Shown: positions 7,646 through 16,342 of the stretch, one piece after another
Layout: each line of letters starts with the position of its first letter
Position numbering within the stretch: position 1 is the stretch's first letter
Assembly: GCA_002362105.1 (NCBI GenBank)
Contig: DETD01000009.1
Span: 78,359-142,358 of the forward strand
Length of the DNA: 64,000 nt
Origin: Bacteroidales bacterium UBA3297
Lineage (GTDB): Bacteria; Bacteroidota; Bacteroidia; Bacteroidales; Paludibacteraceae
Direction: 5' to 3'
Position numbers and translations under genes: made by a program
The notes under the pieces: generated by a model
Database searches by the model: none
What the model was told of the DNA's origin: nothing
The model's input: only the letters and a program-made list of their open reading frames with translations

Positions 7646-8896
7646 TTATTTCGCCTTGTTCGTCTTTCTGTTTTTGCCCGTAGCGGCCTGCCGTTCGGCT
7701 TCCAGTCTCTGGTTCTCTTCCTTCAAGCGTTCTAACTGGCGCTCAAGGTGCTTTATTTCATGCCGTAGGCTGTCGTTTTGCGACTGTATGGCCAGCGAGC
7801 GCTCCTGCATATCGTAGAACCAGGTCTTCACCAAGTCTTTTTCGCGTGTCAGCTTGTCTTTTTCTGACTCGAGCGGGGTCGATTGCACCACTTTCAGCTC
7901 GTGGTCGAACAGGTGGTAGGTGCCCATGTGCGCCTCTATCAGGGTAATGTCTTCTGTCGTCAGCGGTTTGCCCACCACGGTTACCTCTACGGTGTTTATG
8001 CTGTCGCCCTCTATGTAGCGGTGGTTTACCACCTGCAGGTCTTTGTTCGTGCCGAACTCTCCGTTGATGAACTGCGTCAGGCGGTTGCCCTGTATTTCGT
8101 TGCGGACAATGTTGTAGGTGGTGAAAATGCTGGGTATTAAGATGATGAGCACAATTATCCAGCTCCAGTTCAGCAATATCCGGTGCTTCTCGTCAACCTT
8201 GTGCTTCGGTATGCTCAGAATGCGTACGCCAAGCCAGGTGGCGAATCCGATGTAGACGGTGTTGATCAGGTACAGGTAGAAGGCACCGAACACGAAAATC
8301 CATTGGCGGGTGGCCAGTCCGTAGCCCACTGTGCAGAGGGGTGGCATCAGGGCCGTCGCTATGGCTACGCCGGGCAGAATGTTGCCCTTCGATTTGCAGC
8401 CGGTGGTGATGATGCCGGCGAAACCGCCGAAGAAGGCAATCAGCACGTCGTATATGGTCGGTTGGGTTCGTGCCAGCAACTCCGAACGAACATCGCTGAT
8501 GGGCGATAACATAAAGTAGACGCACGAGGTGGCCACTGAAAAGACTGTGGCGACGGTCAGGTTCTTCAAACACCTTACTATCAGGTCGCCGTCGTTTATA
8601 CCCATGCCCAGTCCGATACCCATGATTGGACCCATCAGCGGAGATATCAGCATGGCGCCGATGATGACGGCGGTTGAGTTCATGTTCAAGCCCAAACTGG
8701 CGATCAGCACAGCGCAGATAAGAATCCACAGGCTGGCGCCCTTAAAGTTGGTACCGCTTACGATGCTTTCTATGGCTTCGGTGTCTTCTATTTTGTCGTG
8801 GTCGAGCGATAGGAGCGCCCTGATTTTTCGTCTTATCATTTTTTCGATCTTCTTTTGTTTAAGGTAATGTTTTTTTGATGTGTGGTCGTGCTTCAA
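7646..8896 (-). CDS. DUF389 multi-pass membrane protein with C-terminal coiled coil
   Basis: A 416-aa inner-membrane protein. The core carries the DUF389 signatures LGLNMNSTAVIIGAMLISPL and ATALMPPLCTVGYGLA, with about six hydrophobic helices between residues 55 and 265. A soluble domain follows, then a strongly heptad-like helix (about 345-405, ERSLAIQSQNDSLRHEIKHL and QLERLKEENQRLEAERQAA) ending in a Lys-rich tail. The family is widespread and functionally uncharacterised; transport is an inference from topology. The coiled coil suggests oligomerisation. Confidence 0.85.
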   Translation of the reverse strand: MKHDHTSKKHYLKQKKIEKMIRRKIRALLSLDHDKIEDTEAIESIVSGTNFKGASLWILICAVLIASLGLNMNSTAVIIGAMLISPLMGPIMGIGLGMGINDGDLIVRCLKNLTVATVFSVATSCVYFMLSPISDVRSELLARTQPTIYDVLIAFFGGFAGIITTGCKSKGNILPGVAIATALMPPLCTVGYGLATRQWIFVFGAFYLYLINTVYIGFATWLGVRILSIPKHKVDEKHRILLNWSWIIVLIILIPSIFTTYNIVRNEIQGNRLTQFINGEFGTNKDLQVVNHRYIEGDSINTVEVTVVGKPLTTEDITLIEAHMGTYHLFDHELKVVQSTPLESEKDKLTREKDLVKTWFYDMQERSLAIQSQNDSLRHEIKHLERQLERLKEENQRLEAERQAATGKNRKTNKAK

Positions 8897-9038
8897 CCGT
8901 CCTACAGTACGTAAATATAGTTACTTTTCTGCATTCTACTAACCCTCCTATAATCATAAGAACTGAAATTCAAAAGTGAAAGGCTCTTTTTTTTCAACAA
9001 TAATTAGTTTTTTGGAACAAAAACTCCATACATTTTTG

Positions 9039-9046
9039 TATATTTG
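9039..9046 (+). promoter_or_regulatory. -7 element of the SUMF1/WG operon
   Basis: TATATTTG matches TAnnTTTG exactly; the nearest TTTG lies 24 nt upstream, slightly beyond the usual 19-21 spacing. It would give a leader of about 90 nt rich in A and T. The genes downstream use few, C-ending codons, as expected for strong expression. Confidence 0.45.
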
Positions 9047-9141
9047 CGATATTCAAAATAATATGGACTTTTAGATTTGGAGCCTGAACCGCTCCGCTCT
9101 TATTAGGAATATAAACAAAATAAAAAAATATAACTTTTTAA

Positions 9142-10722
9142 ATGAAACGGTTTCAAATTTCTTTTGCCGCAGCCCTTTTAGCTTCTGCTTCTGCGTTTGC
9201 GGCTAACCAGTACACTGGAACCTTCGGCTGTAAGGCCAAGTATACTGGTAAGAACACCTACCTGATGGATTCCTGCTATGTTGACTACACCATTAAAAGA
9301 GTTGTGGGTGTTCCTAGTTACACTGCTAAGGTTAGATGGACTCAGCAGAAAAGTGGATATAATGTTGGTGGCGTTGCTGTTAAGCCTGCCGATATTGCGG
9401 CTTACAAGCACCCAACCCGCCGTTACAACGATGTTGCCCCTACTAAGGCTACTTTCAATTTTACCGTTTTGTTTTATTCTGACCAATTGAAAAGCGTTGT
9501 AGGCTCGGCTCAGTCTTCTATGGTGGTGAACCACCTCGAAAAGTCGGGGGCTGATTTCGGACCGGTTGTTTTGAATATGTCTAACTGGAACGATATGTTC
9601 AAGAATGTGGTGGTTGGTAAGCAGTCTGCCGCTAAGGTGGGTACGGTTATCACCGATGCCGCTGTCGCTAAATGGTGTAGCGACCAGAATATCGCTGTGG
9701 GTAAGACCGACCCTTCTACCCGTGAAGGACGCCGTGCGGTGTTCCGCCTTTTCAATAATGCCGACCGCATCGAAATCGTTAATCCTACGGTCGATGTTGA
9801 GTGGGATATCGACGAATATGTATTCCTTAATAATACGGTAAAGATGTTGGACGGTATTTCCGACGCTATGGCTAATGCCGATACCGTTGCTGCCGTTAAA
9901 TCTTACTTTATCGATAATCCGGCTACTCCGGTTGTTATTCCACAGTTCGACTATTTCTGGAACTCTACCGTTTCTCCTTATTCTATTGCGAACGAGGCTT
10001 ACGACGCTGCCGAGGCTGCCTACAAGAAGGGCGACTACAACACTGCGGCTATCAACTACCAGAAGGTGCTCGAACTCGACCCTTCTGTTTACTACTGCAA
10101 ACACCGCTTGGCTAAGATCGACGAGTTCAACAAGTCGAAAGAGTCTCGCAGCTTTGGCGAAATCGATATGGTCTATGTCGAGGGTAACAGCCAAATCAAG
10201 AGCTTCTACATTTCGAAGAAGGAAATCACTAACGGCGAGTGGCGCCGTGTGATGGGTGCTGAGGCTGGCCAGAACTTCAACATGGAAACCCGCAACCAGC
10301 CAGTTTCTAACATCACTTGGGAACAGGCGCTTGCTTTCGTTAAGAAACTGAACGAACAGACCGAACAGAACTTCCGTCTTGTTAAGTCTAACGAATGGGA
10401 GTATGCCGCTAACGGTGGTAAGAAGGCTTCTAAGTCTGACTTCGCCGGTAGCAACAACATCGTCGATGTGGCTTGGTCGGTTTACAATGCGGAAGACGCT
10501 AAGCACGATGTTGCTACGCTTGACGCTAATGAACTTGGCATTTATGATATGACTGGTAATGTGGCTGAATGGGTGGCCGACGTTTACGATAAGAAGACCC
10601 GTATCACTAGGGGTGGCTCTTATGCCGACGACGCTGCACATAGCCTCAATTCTTCTAAGCAGTTGCTCGATGTTAACTATAAGAGCAACACCGTTGGTTT
10701 CCGTATCGCTCAAGATGAGTAA
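9142..10722 (+). CDS. Secreted protein with TPR-like segment and SUMF1/FGE-like domain
   Basis: 526 aa. A signal peptide (residues 1-20, cut after SAFA) is followed by an unrecognised Cys-containing domain (about 21-240), a TPR-like helical stretch (about 275-320, AYKKGDYNTAAINYQKVLELDPS) and a formylglycine-generating-enzyme fold (about 345-525) with the diagnostic NEWEYAANGG, YDMTGNVAEWVADVY, TRGGSY and C-terminal GFRIA. The copper-binding cysteines of true FGE are absent, so it is probably structural, as for GldK/GldJ-type SUMF1 proteins. It forms an operon with the WG-repeat gene 16 nt downstream. Confidence 0.8.
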   Translation: MKRFQISFAAALLASASAFAANQYTGTFGCKAKYTGKNTYLMDSCYVDYTIKRVVGVPSYTAKVRWTQQKSGYNVGGVAVKPADIAAYKHPTRRYNDVAPTKATFNFTVLFYSDQLKSVVGSAQSSMVVNHLEKSGADFGPVVLNMSNWNDMFKNVVVGKQSAAKVGTVITDAAVAKWCSDQNIAVGKTDPSTREGRRAVFRLFNNADRIEIVNPTVDVEWDIDEYVFLNNTVKMLDGISDAMANADTVAAVKSYFIDNPATPVVIPQFDYFWNSTVSPYSIANEAYDAAEAAYKKGDYNTAAINYQKVLELDPSVYYCKHRLAKIDEFNKSKESRSFGEIDMVYVEGNSQIKSFYISKKEITNGEWRRVMGAEAGQNFNMETRNQPVSNITWEQALAFVKKLNEQTEQNFRLVKSNEWEYAANGGKKASKSDFAGSNNIVDVAWSVYNAEDAKHDVATLDANELGIYDMTGNVAEWVADVYDKKTRITRGGSYADDAAHSLNSSKQLLDVNYKSNTVGFRIAQDE

Positions 10723-10738
10723 TGTCCAATTCAACTGA

Positions 10739-12247
10739 ATGTCTAAAGAAATGAAAAAGTTCATATATATCGTAATGGCTGCAGGTTTGGTTTTCGCCGG
10801 TGTTTCCGCTAATGCCGCTCCTGCAAAAAAGACTCCTGCTAAAACTGCTAAGTCTGTTAAGAATACTAAGGTGGCCCCTCAGAAGGAAAGGGTGAAGGCT
10901 ACTACCAAGTTCGTTATGCCACAGCATACGCTTTCTGCTAACGAGAAAAGTGCCTACAACTATTACATGAAGGCGCTTAACAATTATAGCGAGGGTAAGG
11001 CTAAGGCTGCCCTGCAGGAACTGGACTTGTGCGACAAGAACCTCGGTTATTCGTCGGCACGTACCAACTACCTGCGTGCTAAAATCGCTTACGAGACGGG
11101 CGACTATGCAACTGCTCGCAACGCTTCTGAATCGTACTTCAACTCTAAACCGATTCACGATAACGGTTATGCTGAAATGAAGTCGATTAACGATGCTACC
11201 AAGGCGTTCTTCTCTCAGCAAGAGGCGAACAAGGAGGCGGCTGCTGCCGAAGCGCAGGTTGCCGCTGCTAAGGCTGCCGCTGAAAAGAAGGCTGCTGCCG
11301 AAAAGGAGCAGGCTGAAATTTCTGCTGCCCGCGCTCGCCGTGAAGAGGCCCGCAAGAACCGCGACGCTATTGTAAAGAAGGTAGAGGCTGACCTCAATGC
11401 TGCACGCCAGGCGAACACCCGTGCCGCTTATCAGGAATTTATCCAGAACCATCCGTTCGGTAAGTCTCGTCTGACTGCTGAAAAGGAAATGAACGAAAAA
11501 TGGCCTTATCCGACCAGAACCCTAAAGGGCAACAAGTACGGTTTTGTCGATAAGAAGGGCAAGTTCGTTATTAAGCCGAAGTACGACAACGCTTCTCCTT
11601 TCGAAGAAGATATGGCCCGCGTCGGCAAGGCTGGCCTTTATGGCTTCGTTAACGAACAGGGTAAGGAGGTTGTTCCGCTCAAATACCGCTATGTTTCCGA
11701 TTTCAGCTACGGTTATGCTGCCGTTAAGGAAACGAATGGTGCCGCATACTTCATCGATAAGGCGGGTAATAAGTTTGGTAACGAGACGTATAAAGATGTG
11801 CATGTCTTCAGCGAAGGCATGGCCGCTGTCGCTAACAAGTCTGGCTTGTACGGCTATATCGACAAGGAAGGTAAGCAGCTAATCGGCTTCCAGTACAACA
11901 CTGCCAGCCAGTTCTCTGGTATGCGTGCTGTTGTTGGTAAGAAAGACGGCAAGGTGACCAAGTACGGTTACATCAAGAAGGACGGTACTCCGCTTACCGA
12001 CTGCATTTACGACGAGGCTCAGAGCTTCCAGGGTGGTATGGCCCGTATCAAGTTGAATGGTAAGTACGGTCTTATCGACTGGAGCGGTTCTCCTATCACT
12101 CCGGTTGTTTACGATTACATTACCGAATTCCGTAACGACGGTTACGCACGTTCTCGCCGTAATGGTGTCGAGGTGCTTATCGACCGCAATGGCGACACTT
12201 GGTCTGAGGTTAATGGCAACGTTATCCCTGTCAAGTTTAAGAACTGA
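10739..12247 (+). CDS. Exported WG-repeat protein with TPR and coiled-coil segments
   Basis: 502 aa from the ATG at 10739; an ATG at 10751 gives a tidier signal peptide (MKKFIYIVMAAGLVFAGVSA) and is an equal candidate. After a Lys/Pro/Ala linker (27-58) comes a TPR-like region (68-135), an Ala/Lys/Glu-rich helix (157-222) and about five WG (KWG-type) beta repeats from about 262 to 495, for example KYGFVDKKGKFVIKPKYD and LYGFVNEQGKEVVPLKY. WG repeats are thought to mediate binding. It is paired with the SUMF1-type protein, so the two may act together in the periplasm or envelope. Confidence 0.82.
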   Translation: MSKEMKKFIYIVMAAGLVFAGVSANAAPAKKTPAKTAKSVKNTKVAPQKERVKATTKFVMPQHTLSANEKSAYNYYMKALNNYSEGKAKAALQELDLCDKNLGYSSARTNYLRAKIAYETGDYATARNASESYFNSKPIHDNGYAEMKSINDATKAFFSQQEANKEAAAAEAQVAAAKAAAEKKAAAEKEQAEISAARARREEARKNRDAIVKKVEADLNAARQANTRAAYQEFIQNHPFGKSRLTAEKEMNEKWPYPTRTLKGNKYGFVDKKGKFVIKPKYDNASPFEEDMARVGKAGLYGFVNEQGKEVVPLKYRYVSDFSYGYAAVKETNGAAYFIDKAGNKFGNETYKDVHVFSEGMAAVANKSGLYGYIDKEGKQLIGFQYNTASQFSGMRAVVGKKDGKVTKYGYIKKDGTPLTDCIYDEAQSFQGGMARIKLNGKYGLIDWSGSPITPVVYDYITEFRNDGYARSRRNGVEVLIDRNGDTWSEVNGNVIPVKFKN

Positions 12248-12270
12248 TTCTAATTCTTTCCACTATAGAA

Positions 12271-12305
12271 AGTCCTGCCCTTTTAAGGGTGGGACTTTTT
12301 TGTTT
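12271..12305 (+). terminator. Terminator of the SUMF1/WG operon
   Basis: A 12-bp near-perfect stem (AGTCCTGCCCTT with AAGGGTGGGACT, TT loop, 12271-12296) is followed by a run of T residues, 24 nt after the stop codon. Confidence 0.9.
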
Positions 12306-12584
12306 TTGGGGCTCTTTAGGGACTTCTGTAAGCATCCATTTAGTTTGCGAACATAAAAGAAAAGGGATTACCCTGATGAACGCTTACGCTCTTTCTTGGA
12401 GTGTGTGCCGGTGTTTGCCGTGTAAGGCGGTTTTCGGGCGGCTCACGGCCTTTTCTGTGCGCAGACGTATCGGCGACCATTAAGGGGGGCTGCTGTTGTT
12501 TGAATGGCCGGAAATGGTGCTGGCCCTGTCTGTGTTCCCTGCCTGCACGTAAAGTGGTGCGGATAATAGCTCCCCAAAACAAAA
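12306..12584. other. Intergenic stretch without a supported gene
   Basis: About 280 nt between two terminators of convergent units. Short frames exist on both strands, but none has a promoter, a plausible start or a protein-like composition. Nothing else is visible. Confidence 0.6.
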
Positions 12585-12613
12585 AGAGGGCATATCTTCA
12601 CGATACACCCTCT
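12585..12613 (-). terminator. Terminator of the GH16 gene
   Basis: On the minus strand AGAGGGTGTATC pairs with GATATGCCCTCT (12-bp stem with one mismatch, 5-nt loop) and is followed by TTTTTG, 19 nt beyond the gene's stop. Confidence 0.85.
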
Positions 12614-12631
12614 TCCTCCATTTTTAAGGTT

Positions 12632-13462
12632 TTATTTATATTCCTTCGTAAGACGCATTACCAAAATTCCGTTTTCTATTGTAACGTTATTTGGACTTTC
12701 TGTTACTTGTTCCATTTGCCAGTCGCCTTTGGCCCAACGTGTGCTGTCGAATGTGTCGAAATCGTCGGTCCAGCGCTCGGTGAAGGTGCCTGTGGCAGTG
12801 TCGTAGTCCGATACCTTCACGTAGTCGATGTATTGCGCGATTGGCAGTTTGTTCGGATTGAGGTTGCCGACCCATGAGGCGCTTTTGCTCGACCACAGGT
12901 TGAAGCGCAGGCTCTGTGCCTCTACAAGGGCGGCCACTTGTTGCTTGATGTCGGTCGACGCGTCGGTCTTCCGAATCAGTTTGCCGTCTACCGTCCACAT
13001 TACGTAGGTTGGTGTCCATTCTACCACGTAGGTGTGGAAATCGGTGTTGACAGGGGTATCGAGCTTGTGGACTTTCTCGGTAGTGATTTGCTGTTCCTTC
13101 GAGCCTGTTATGATGTTGCTCTGGAAACCGGTCGAATCTTTACCGATAACCTCAATGTCGATTTCGTTCCATACCTTTCCGCCTCCTTTGTACGAGTCGT
13201 TGTAGTACAGGAACATTGAACTGATGCAGCCTGGCGCATAGGCCATCTTCATACGGGCTTCAAAGCGGCCGTAGGTGAACGTCTCTTTTGAGTAGAGTTC
13301 TGCTCCCTTGAACTTGTATGCCGAGAGATCTATGGGCTGGTCGTTCGTTTCCTGTTTGTTGTAATTCTGGGGGGTGTAGTCTTCATCGTCGTCTTTCGAG
13401 CACGATGTTGTGCCTGTTAGTATGCCGATACAGAGCAGGCAGAGGAGTTTTGTGCGTTTCAT
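12632..13462 (-). CDS. GH16 beta-1,3-1,4-glucanase (lichenase), circularly permuted, lipoprotein
   Basis: 276 aa. A lipoprotein signal ends at Cys21, followed by SKDDDED, an acidic tag typical of surface-exposed Bacteroidota lipoproteins. The catalytic motif WNEIDIEVIGK holds nucleophile Glu100, Asp102 and acid/base Glu104. The domain starts at the strand FKGAELYSKETFTYGRFEAR and ends with WTDDFDTFDSTRWAKGDW, which in Bacillus lichenases is the N-terminal part. This order is that of the naturally permuted Fibrobacter succinogenes enzyme, to which the segments QSNIITG, RFNLWSS and WVG also look very close. It should cleave mixed-linkage beta-glucan at the cell surface. Confidence 0.88.
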   Translation of the reverse strand: MKRTKLLCLLCIGILTGTTSCSKDDDEDYTPQNYNKQETNDQPIDLSAYKFKGAELYSKETFTYGRFEARMKMAYAPGCISSMFLYYNDSYKGGGKVWNEIDIEVIGKDSTGFQSNIITGSKEQQITTEKVHKLDTPVNTDFHTYVVEWTPTYVMWTVDGKLIRKTDASTDIKQQVAALVEAQSLRFNLWSSKSASWVGNLNPNKLPIAQYIDYVKVSDYDTATGTFTERWTDDFDTFDSTRWAKGDWQMEQVTESPNNVTIENGILVMRLTKEYK

Positions 13463-13493
13463 CGTATTTTGAGTTTATTTCTGTGGTAAAAAT

Positions 13494-13516
13494 AGCCGGA
13501 ATATGCTATCCCGGCT
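13494..13516 (-). terminator. Terminator after the GT2 gene
   Basis: AGCCGG (13494-13499) pairs with CCGGCT (13511-13516) around an 11-nt loop, followed on the minus strand by ATTTTTA. It lies between the GT2 stop and the GH16 start. Confidence 0.65.
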
Positions 13517-13579
13517 GTGATTTTTTACCCATCTTCTGTGAATAATCTTTCATTTCTGCGTTTTTCGGCCCTTTTCTTG

Positions 13580-14509
13580 TCAGTATATGAGTCTGAAGTA
13601 GGTGTCTATCCAGTTAAAGTGGCTCCTTAGGGCATAAATGCGCTCTACAAGGAACATCCCTTCGGTAACTGCCGGTTTAAACGCTTTCCAAAACCGCTCG
13701 CGGTCGGCGTAGCTGTATGACTTGTTGCGGTACACGGTCCTTATTGCCTTTCTGACGCTGCGGTGGTATACGTCGTTTATCCGTCGTTCTAGCGCTTTGT
13801 TATGGTCGTTGTTGAGCTTGCTTTTGGCGGCATAGTCCAACGCGGCCACTTTGAAGCAGAGGTCGGCGTCTTGCACGTCCGACAGGGTCGCATTGTCTTG
13901 CACGCGGTAGTGGTAGAGTGCGTCGGGTAGTGTGCAGAATTTTTTGCATTTCAGGTAGTAGGCGTACGAGAAGATGTGGTCTTCACAATAGCTGATGCTC
14001 TCGTCGAAGCGTTGGTCGCCTATAAGGGCTCTTCTGTACATTGTGTTCCAGACAAACGCGTGGTAGCGGTTGTGCTCTGTTTGCAGGAAGTAGTCGCTGA
14101 GGCGGTCGGTCTGGTTGGCTGGGGTGCTGACTGTTTTCTGCTCTTTGCCTTCTTTTATGTAGCCTATCCTTACCACGTCGGTGTCGTCGGTGAAGTGGCT
14201 GGTGTAGGTTGCCAGTGTGTTGGCCTCCATCCAGTCGTCGGCATCGGCAAAGGTCACATACTGGCCTGTTGCCTGGCTCAAACCGTAGTTTCTGGCTTTG
14301 CTGACGCCTCCGTTGGGCAGGTGGAAGACCCTGACGCGCTTGTCTATCTGGGCGTACTGGTCGCACATTTCGCCCGAGTGGTCTTTACTGCCGTCGTCTA
14401 CGAGCAACAACTCGTAGTCGGTGAAGGTTTGCGCCAGTAGGCTGTCGATACACTGGGCCAGATAGCGTTCGGCGTTGTAGATAGGTACTATAACAGATAC
14501 TGCTGGCAT
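13580..14509 (-). CDS. Family 2 glycosyltransferase
   Basis: 309 aa. The N-terminal GT-A domain has VSVIVPIYNAERYLAQCIDS, the nucleotide-binding DDGSKDHSGE (38-47) and the metal-binding ADADDWME. The last 100 residues are basic and carry no membrane helix. Such enzymes add single sugars to surface polysaccharides or glycoproteins. No other glycan-assembly genes adjoin it, so the acceptor cannot be inferred. It starts 12 nt after the lipoprotein gene stop and is likely cotranscribed with it. Confidence 0.88.
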   Translation of the reverse strand: MPAVSVIVPIYNAERYLAQCIDSLLAQTFTDYELLLVDDGSKDHSGEMCDQYAQIDKRVRVFHLPNGGVSKARNYGLSQATGQYVTFADADDWMEANTLATYTSHFTDDTDVVRIGYIKEGKEQKTVSTPANQTDRLSDYFLQTEHNRYHAFVWNTMYRRALIGDQRFDESISYCEDHIFSYAYYLKCKKFCTLPDALYHYRVQDNATLSDVQDADLCFKVAALDYAAKSKLNNDHNKALERRINDVYHRSVRKAIRTVYRNKSYSYADRERFWKAFKPAVTEGMFLVERIYALRSHFNWIDTYFRLIY

Positions 14510-14521
14510 TGTCGTCCCCGC

Positions 14522-15304
14522 TTATTGGTTCCAGATGTCGGTGTATTCGTCGTCGGTTTTGAACGAGACGGGCTTGCACTGGGTGTAGGTGGCCGGATTG
14601 TTGACCACTTTGTAGTATTTCTCGCCTTTCGACTTCACCACGCTTATGCCACGCCAGTTGGTGTCGTAGCCGTTGCTGAACGCCTCTAGGTGGAGCACGG
14701 TGCCTTTAAGCGAGTTCGAGTCTTCGTATCCGTTCTTCGGGTGGCTGCGTACGGTCACCTTGAACGGTTTGCTGGCCTTATAGCCGTTTTCTGGGGTCGC
14801 TCCGTTCAGGAAGGTGGCAACGAGCTGTGGGGTATAGTAGTCGCCGTACGACGGATTGTAGCGGTCTTTCAAGATGCGTAGCACGCAGTCGACGTTGCTG
14901 CTGGTGTTGGCCATGTTCAGGCATTCTGTACCGGCGGCGTGGTCGTGGTTGTAGATTTCAAAGGCGAACAACTCCAGTAAGACGGCTCCTGCTGGGGTAG
15001 TGCCCAGGGTTTCTTGGGCTTTCTTGAATTCTTCCACAGTCTTTGGGAAATCGCTGAAGGTGATGGTTGCGGTCTCTTTGGGTTTGTATACTTTCGCGTC
15101 TATGCCACCTTCTGTCTGGTAGGTATAGGTGTTGGCGGCAGCAGCGGCGATTTCTCCACCTTCAGCCTTAGTGGCCGATGCGTTAGGGGTGCAGAAGGGC
15201 GCGGTGCTTGTCTTGTCGGTTGCCGTTTGCTCTGGGGCAACGTTTCCGCCGCAGGCTGTTAGCGCTAGTGCTAGCGCGGCTGTTGTATAAAGGTTTATTC
15301 TCAT
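14522..15304 (-). CDS. Lipoprotein of unknown function
   Basis: 260 aa from the ATG at 15304, chosen because it gives a clean lipoprotein signal (MRINLYTTAALALALTACGG, Cys18); an in-frame upstream extension to 15355 is only Lys/Gln-rich and not signal-like. The mature part has an Ala/Thr-rich linker, then a folded domain (about 65-250) with ATITFSDFPKTVEEFKKAQE, AGAVLLELFAFEIYN and LRILKDRYNPSYGDYYTPQL. It resembles uncharacterised Bacteroidota lipoprotein families, but I cannot name one. It lies 13 nt after the HD gene in an HD-lipoprotein-GT2 row. Confidence 0.75.
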   Translation of the reverse strand: MRINLYTTAALALALTACGGNVAPEQTATDKTSTAPFCTPNASATKAEGGEIAAAAANTYTYQTEGGIDAKVYKPKETATITFSDFPKTVEEFKKAQETLGTTPAGAVLLELFAFEIYNHDHAAGTECLNMANTSSNVDCVLRILKDRYNPSYGDYYTPQLVATFLNGATPENGYKASKPFKVTVRSHPKNGYEDSNSLKGTVLHLEAFSNGYDTNWRGISVVKSKGEKYYKVVNNPATYTQCKPVSFKTDDEYTDIWNQ

Positions 15305-15317
15305 CTTTTTGTTTTTT

Positions 15318-15956
15318 TTAATAGTCTTCTTCTTCGTCTGTTGTTTTGCGTTCAAGCAGGCCTGCCGCTAGCGAGTCGGCACTCTGTATGATGCTGACCA
15401 GCGGATAGAGTTCCTTGGCGGTGTCGAAGCATTTCTGGTCTTCTATGCTGTTCATGTTAATGCCCCATGAACCCATGTGCCAGCGTATGGCCAGCATTTC
15501 GGCGTCGTCTAGTTCCAGGCCGCTGCACAGCAGCAAGATGACCGATTTTTCGCCGTGTCCCATCGGAAAGTCCTTGTAGCTGACTTTGTAGCAGTCGCAG
15601 TCTACCCATTCCCCTAGGCGGGTCTTCCGCTTTCGCACACTCTGTTTGTAGATGTCGGCTTTGCAGACGTCGTGGAGTAGTGCGGCCAGTATCAGGCTGT
15701 CTCTCTTCACTTCCTTCTCAATAGAGGCGTCTAGCTGCTTCATGCCTTCCCATATTTTCTCGGCGGCGTAGAAGGTGTTGAGCGAGTGCTGGACAAGTCC
15801 GCCCGCCACGTTCAAGTGGTGGTTGCACGAAGCCGGTGCTTCGAAGAACCCCATCTTTTCCAAATCTTCTATTACCGATTCCACACCTTCCCTTTCGGTC
15901 GAGCGGAGAATGTTGCAGAATGTTTCCTTGTTTTTTGTCACATCTATTTCTACCAT
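15318..15956 (-). CDS. HD-domain phosphohydrolase-like protein
   Basis: 212 aa from the ATG at 15956 (MVEIDVTKNKETFCNILRST); the longer frame to 16064 adds a low-complexity stretch spanning the leader hairpin. Metal-binding HD motif residues are visible: His57 in GGLVQHSLNTF, His95-Asp96 in ALLHDVCKAD, then His in MGHGEKS and IRWHMGSWG. Such stand-alone HD proteins hydrolyse nucleotides or other phosphoesters; the substrate is unknown. A -7 element at 16199-16206 would give a 236-nt leader with a strong hairpin. Confidence 0.8.
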   Translation of the reverse strand: MVEIDVTKNKETFCNILRSTEREGVESVIEDLEKMGFFEAPASCNHHLNVAGGLVQHSLNTFYAAEKIWEGMKQLDASIEKEVKRDSLILAALLHDVCKADIYKQSVRKRKTRLGEWVDCDCYKVSYKDFPMGHGEKSVILLLCSGLELDDAEMLAIRWHMGSWGINMNSIEDQKCFDTAKELYPLVSIIQSADSLAAGLLERKTTDEEEDY

Positions 15957-16063
15957 CGTCTTCTTTTTGTTTTTTCGGTATTCAAATATACTTATTTTCT
16001 GCATTTCTTTACGCACATCCTGGCCGGTTTGTGTGGCCGGGGTGCCGGGGAAAGAAAATAACA

Positions 16064-16093
16064 AGAGCAGACAAAGTTTTCTTTGTCTACTCT
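16064..16093 (-). other. Strong hairpin in the leader of the HD gene
   Basis: A 13-bp stem (AGAGCAGACAAAG with CTTTGTCTACTCT, TTTT loop as read on the plus strand, one mismatch) lies between the candidate promoter at 16199-16206 and the HD start. On the minus strand it is followed by TTGTTATTTTC, a weak U-tract, so it could attenuate transcription or end a short RNA. Confidence 0.45.
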
Positions 16094-16198
16094 TTGTTTC
16101 ATAATATAGTTGATATTAAGGTTTTTGTTACACCACAAATCGAAGCAGTCAAACAATTCACACAATAAACACTGCTCCGTTATTTGTTGGTTGCAGTG

Positions 16199-16206
16199 CA
16201 AAGTTA
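16199..16206 (-). promoter_or_regulatory. Candidate -7 element for the HD/lipoprotein/GT2 unit
   Basis: TAACTTTG on the minus strand matches TAnnTTTG exactly. No good -33 TTTG stands at the proper spacing, so confidence is modest. Confidence 0.4.
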
Positions 16207-16342
16207 TGTGGTTTGTCTTACTTGTTTGCTGTCAAAACCTATCATCTTATGACAAAAGGCTTATTTGGCATAAGAATGAGACGATTAGCTGTAAAATGAC
16301 ACATTATGTGACAATTTTTACACCCGTTTTTTAAGAATTGTC

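Noticed and set aside
9178..10764. 528-aa minus-strand frame opposite the SUMF1 gene
   Set aside because: Produced by the strong codon bias of the plus gene; repetitive Ser/Val/Leu composition and no start signal.
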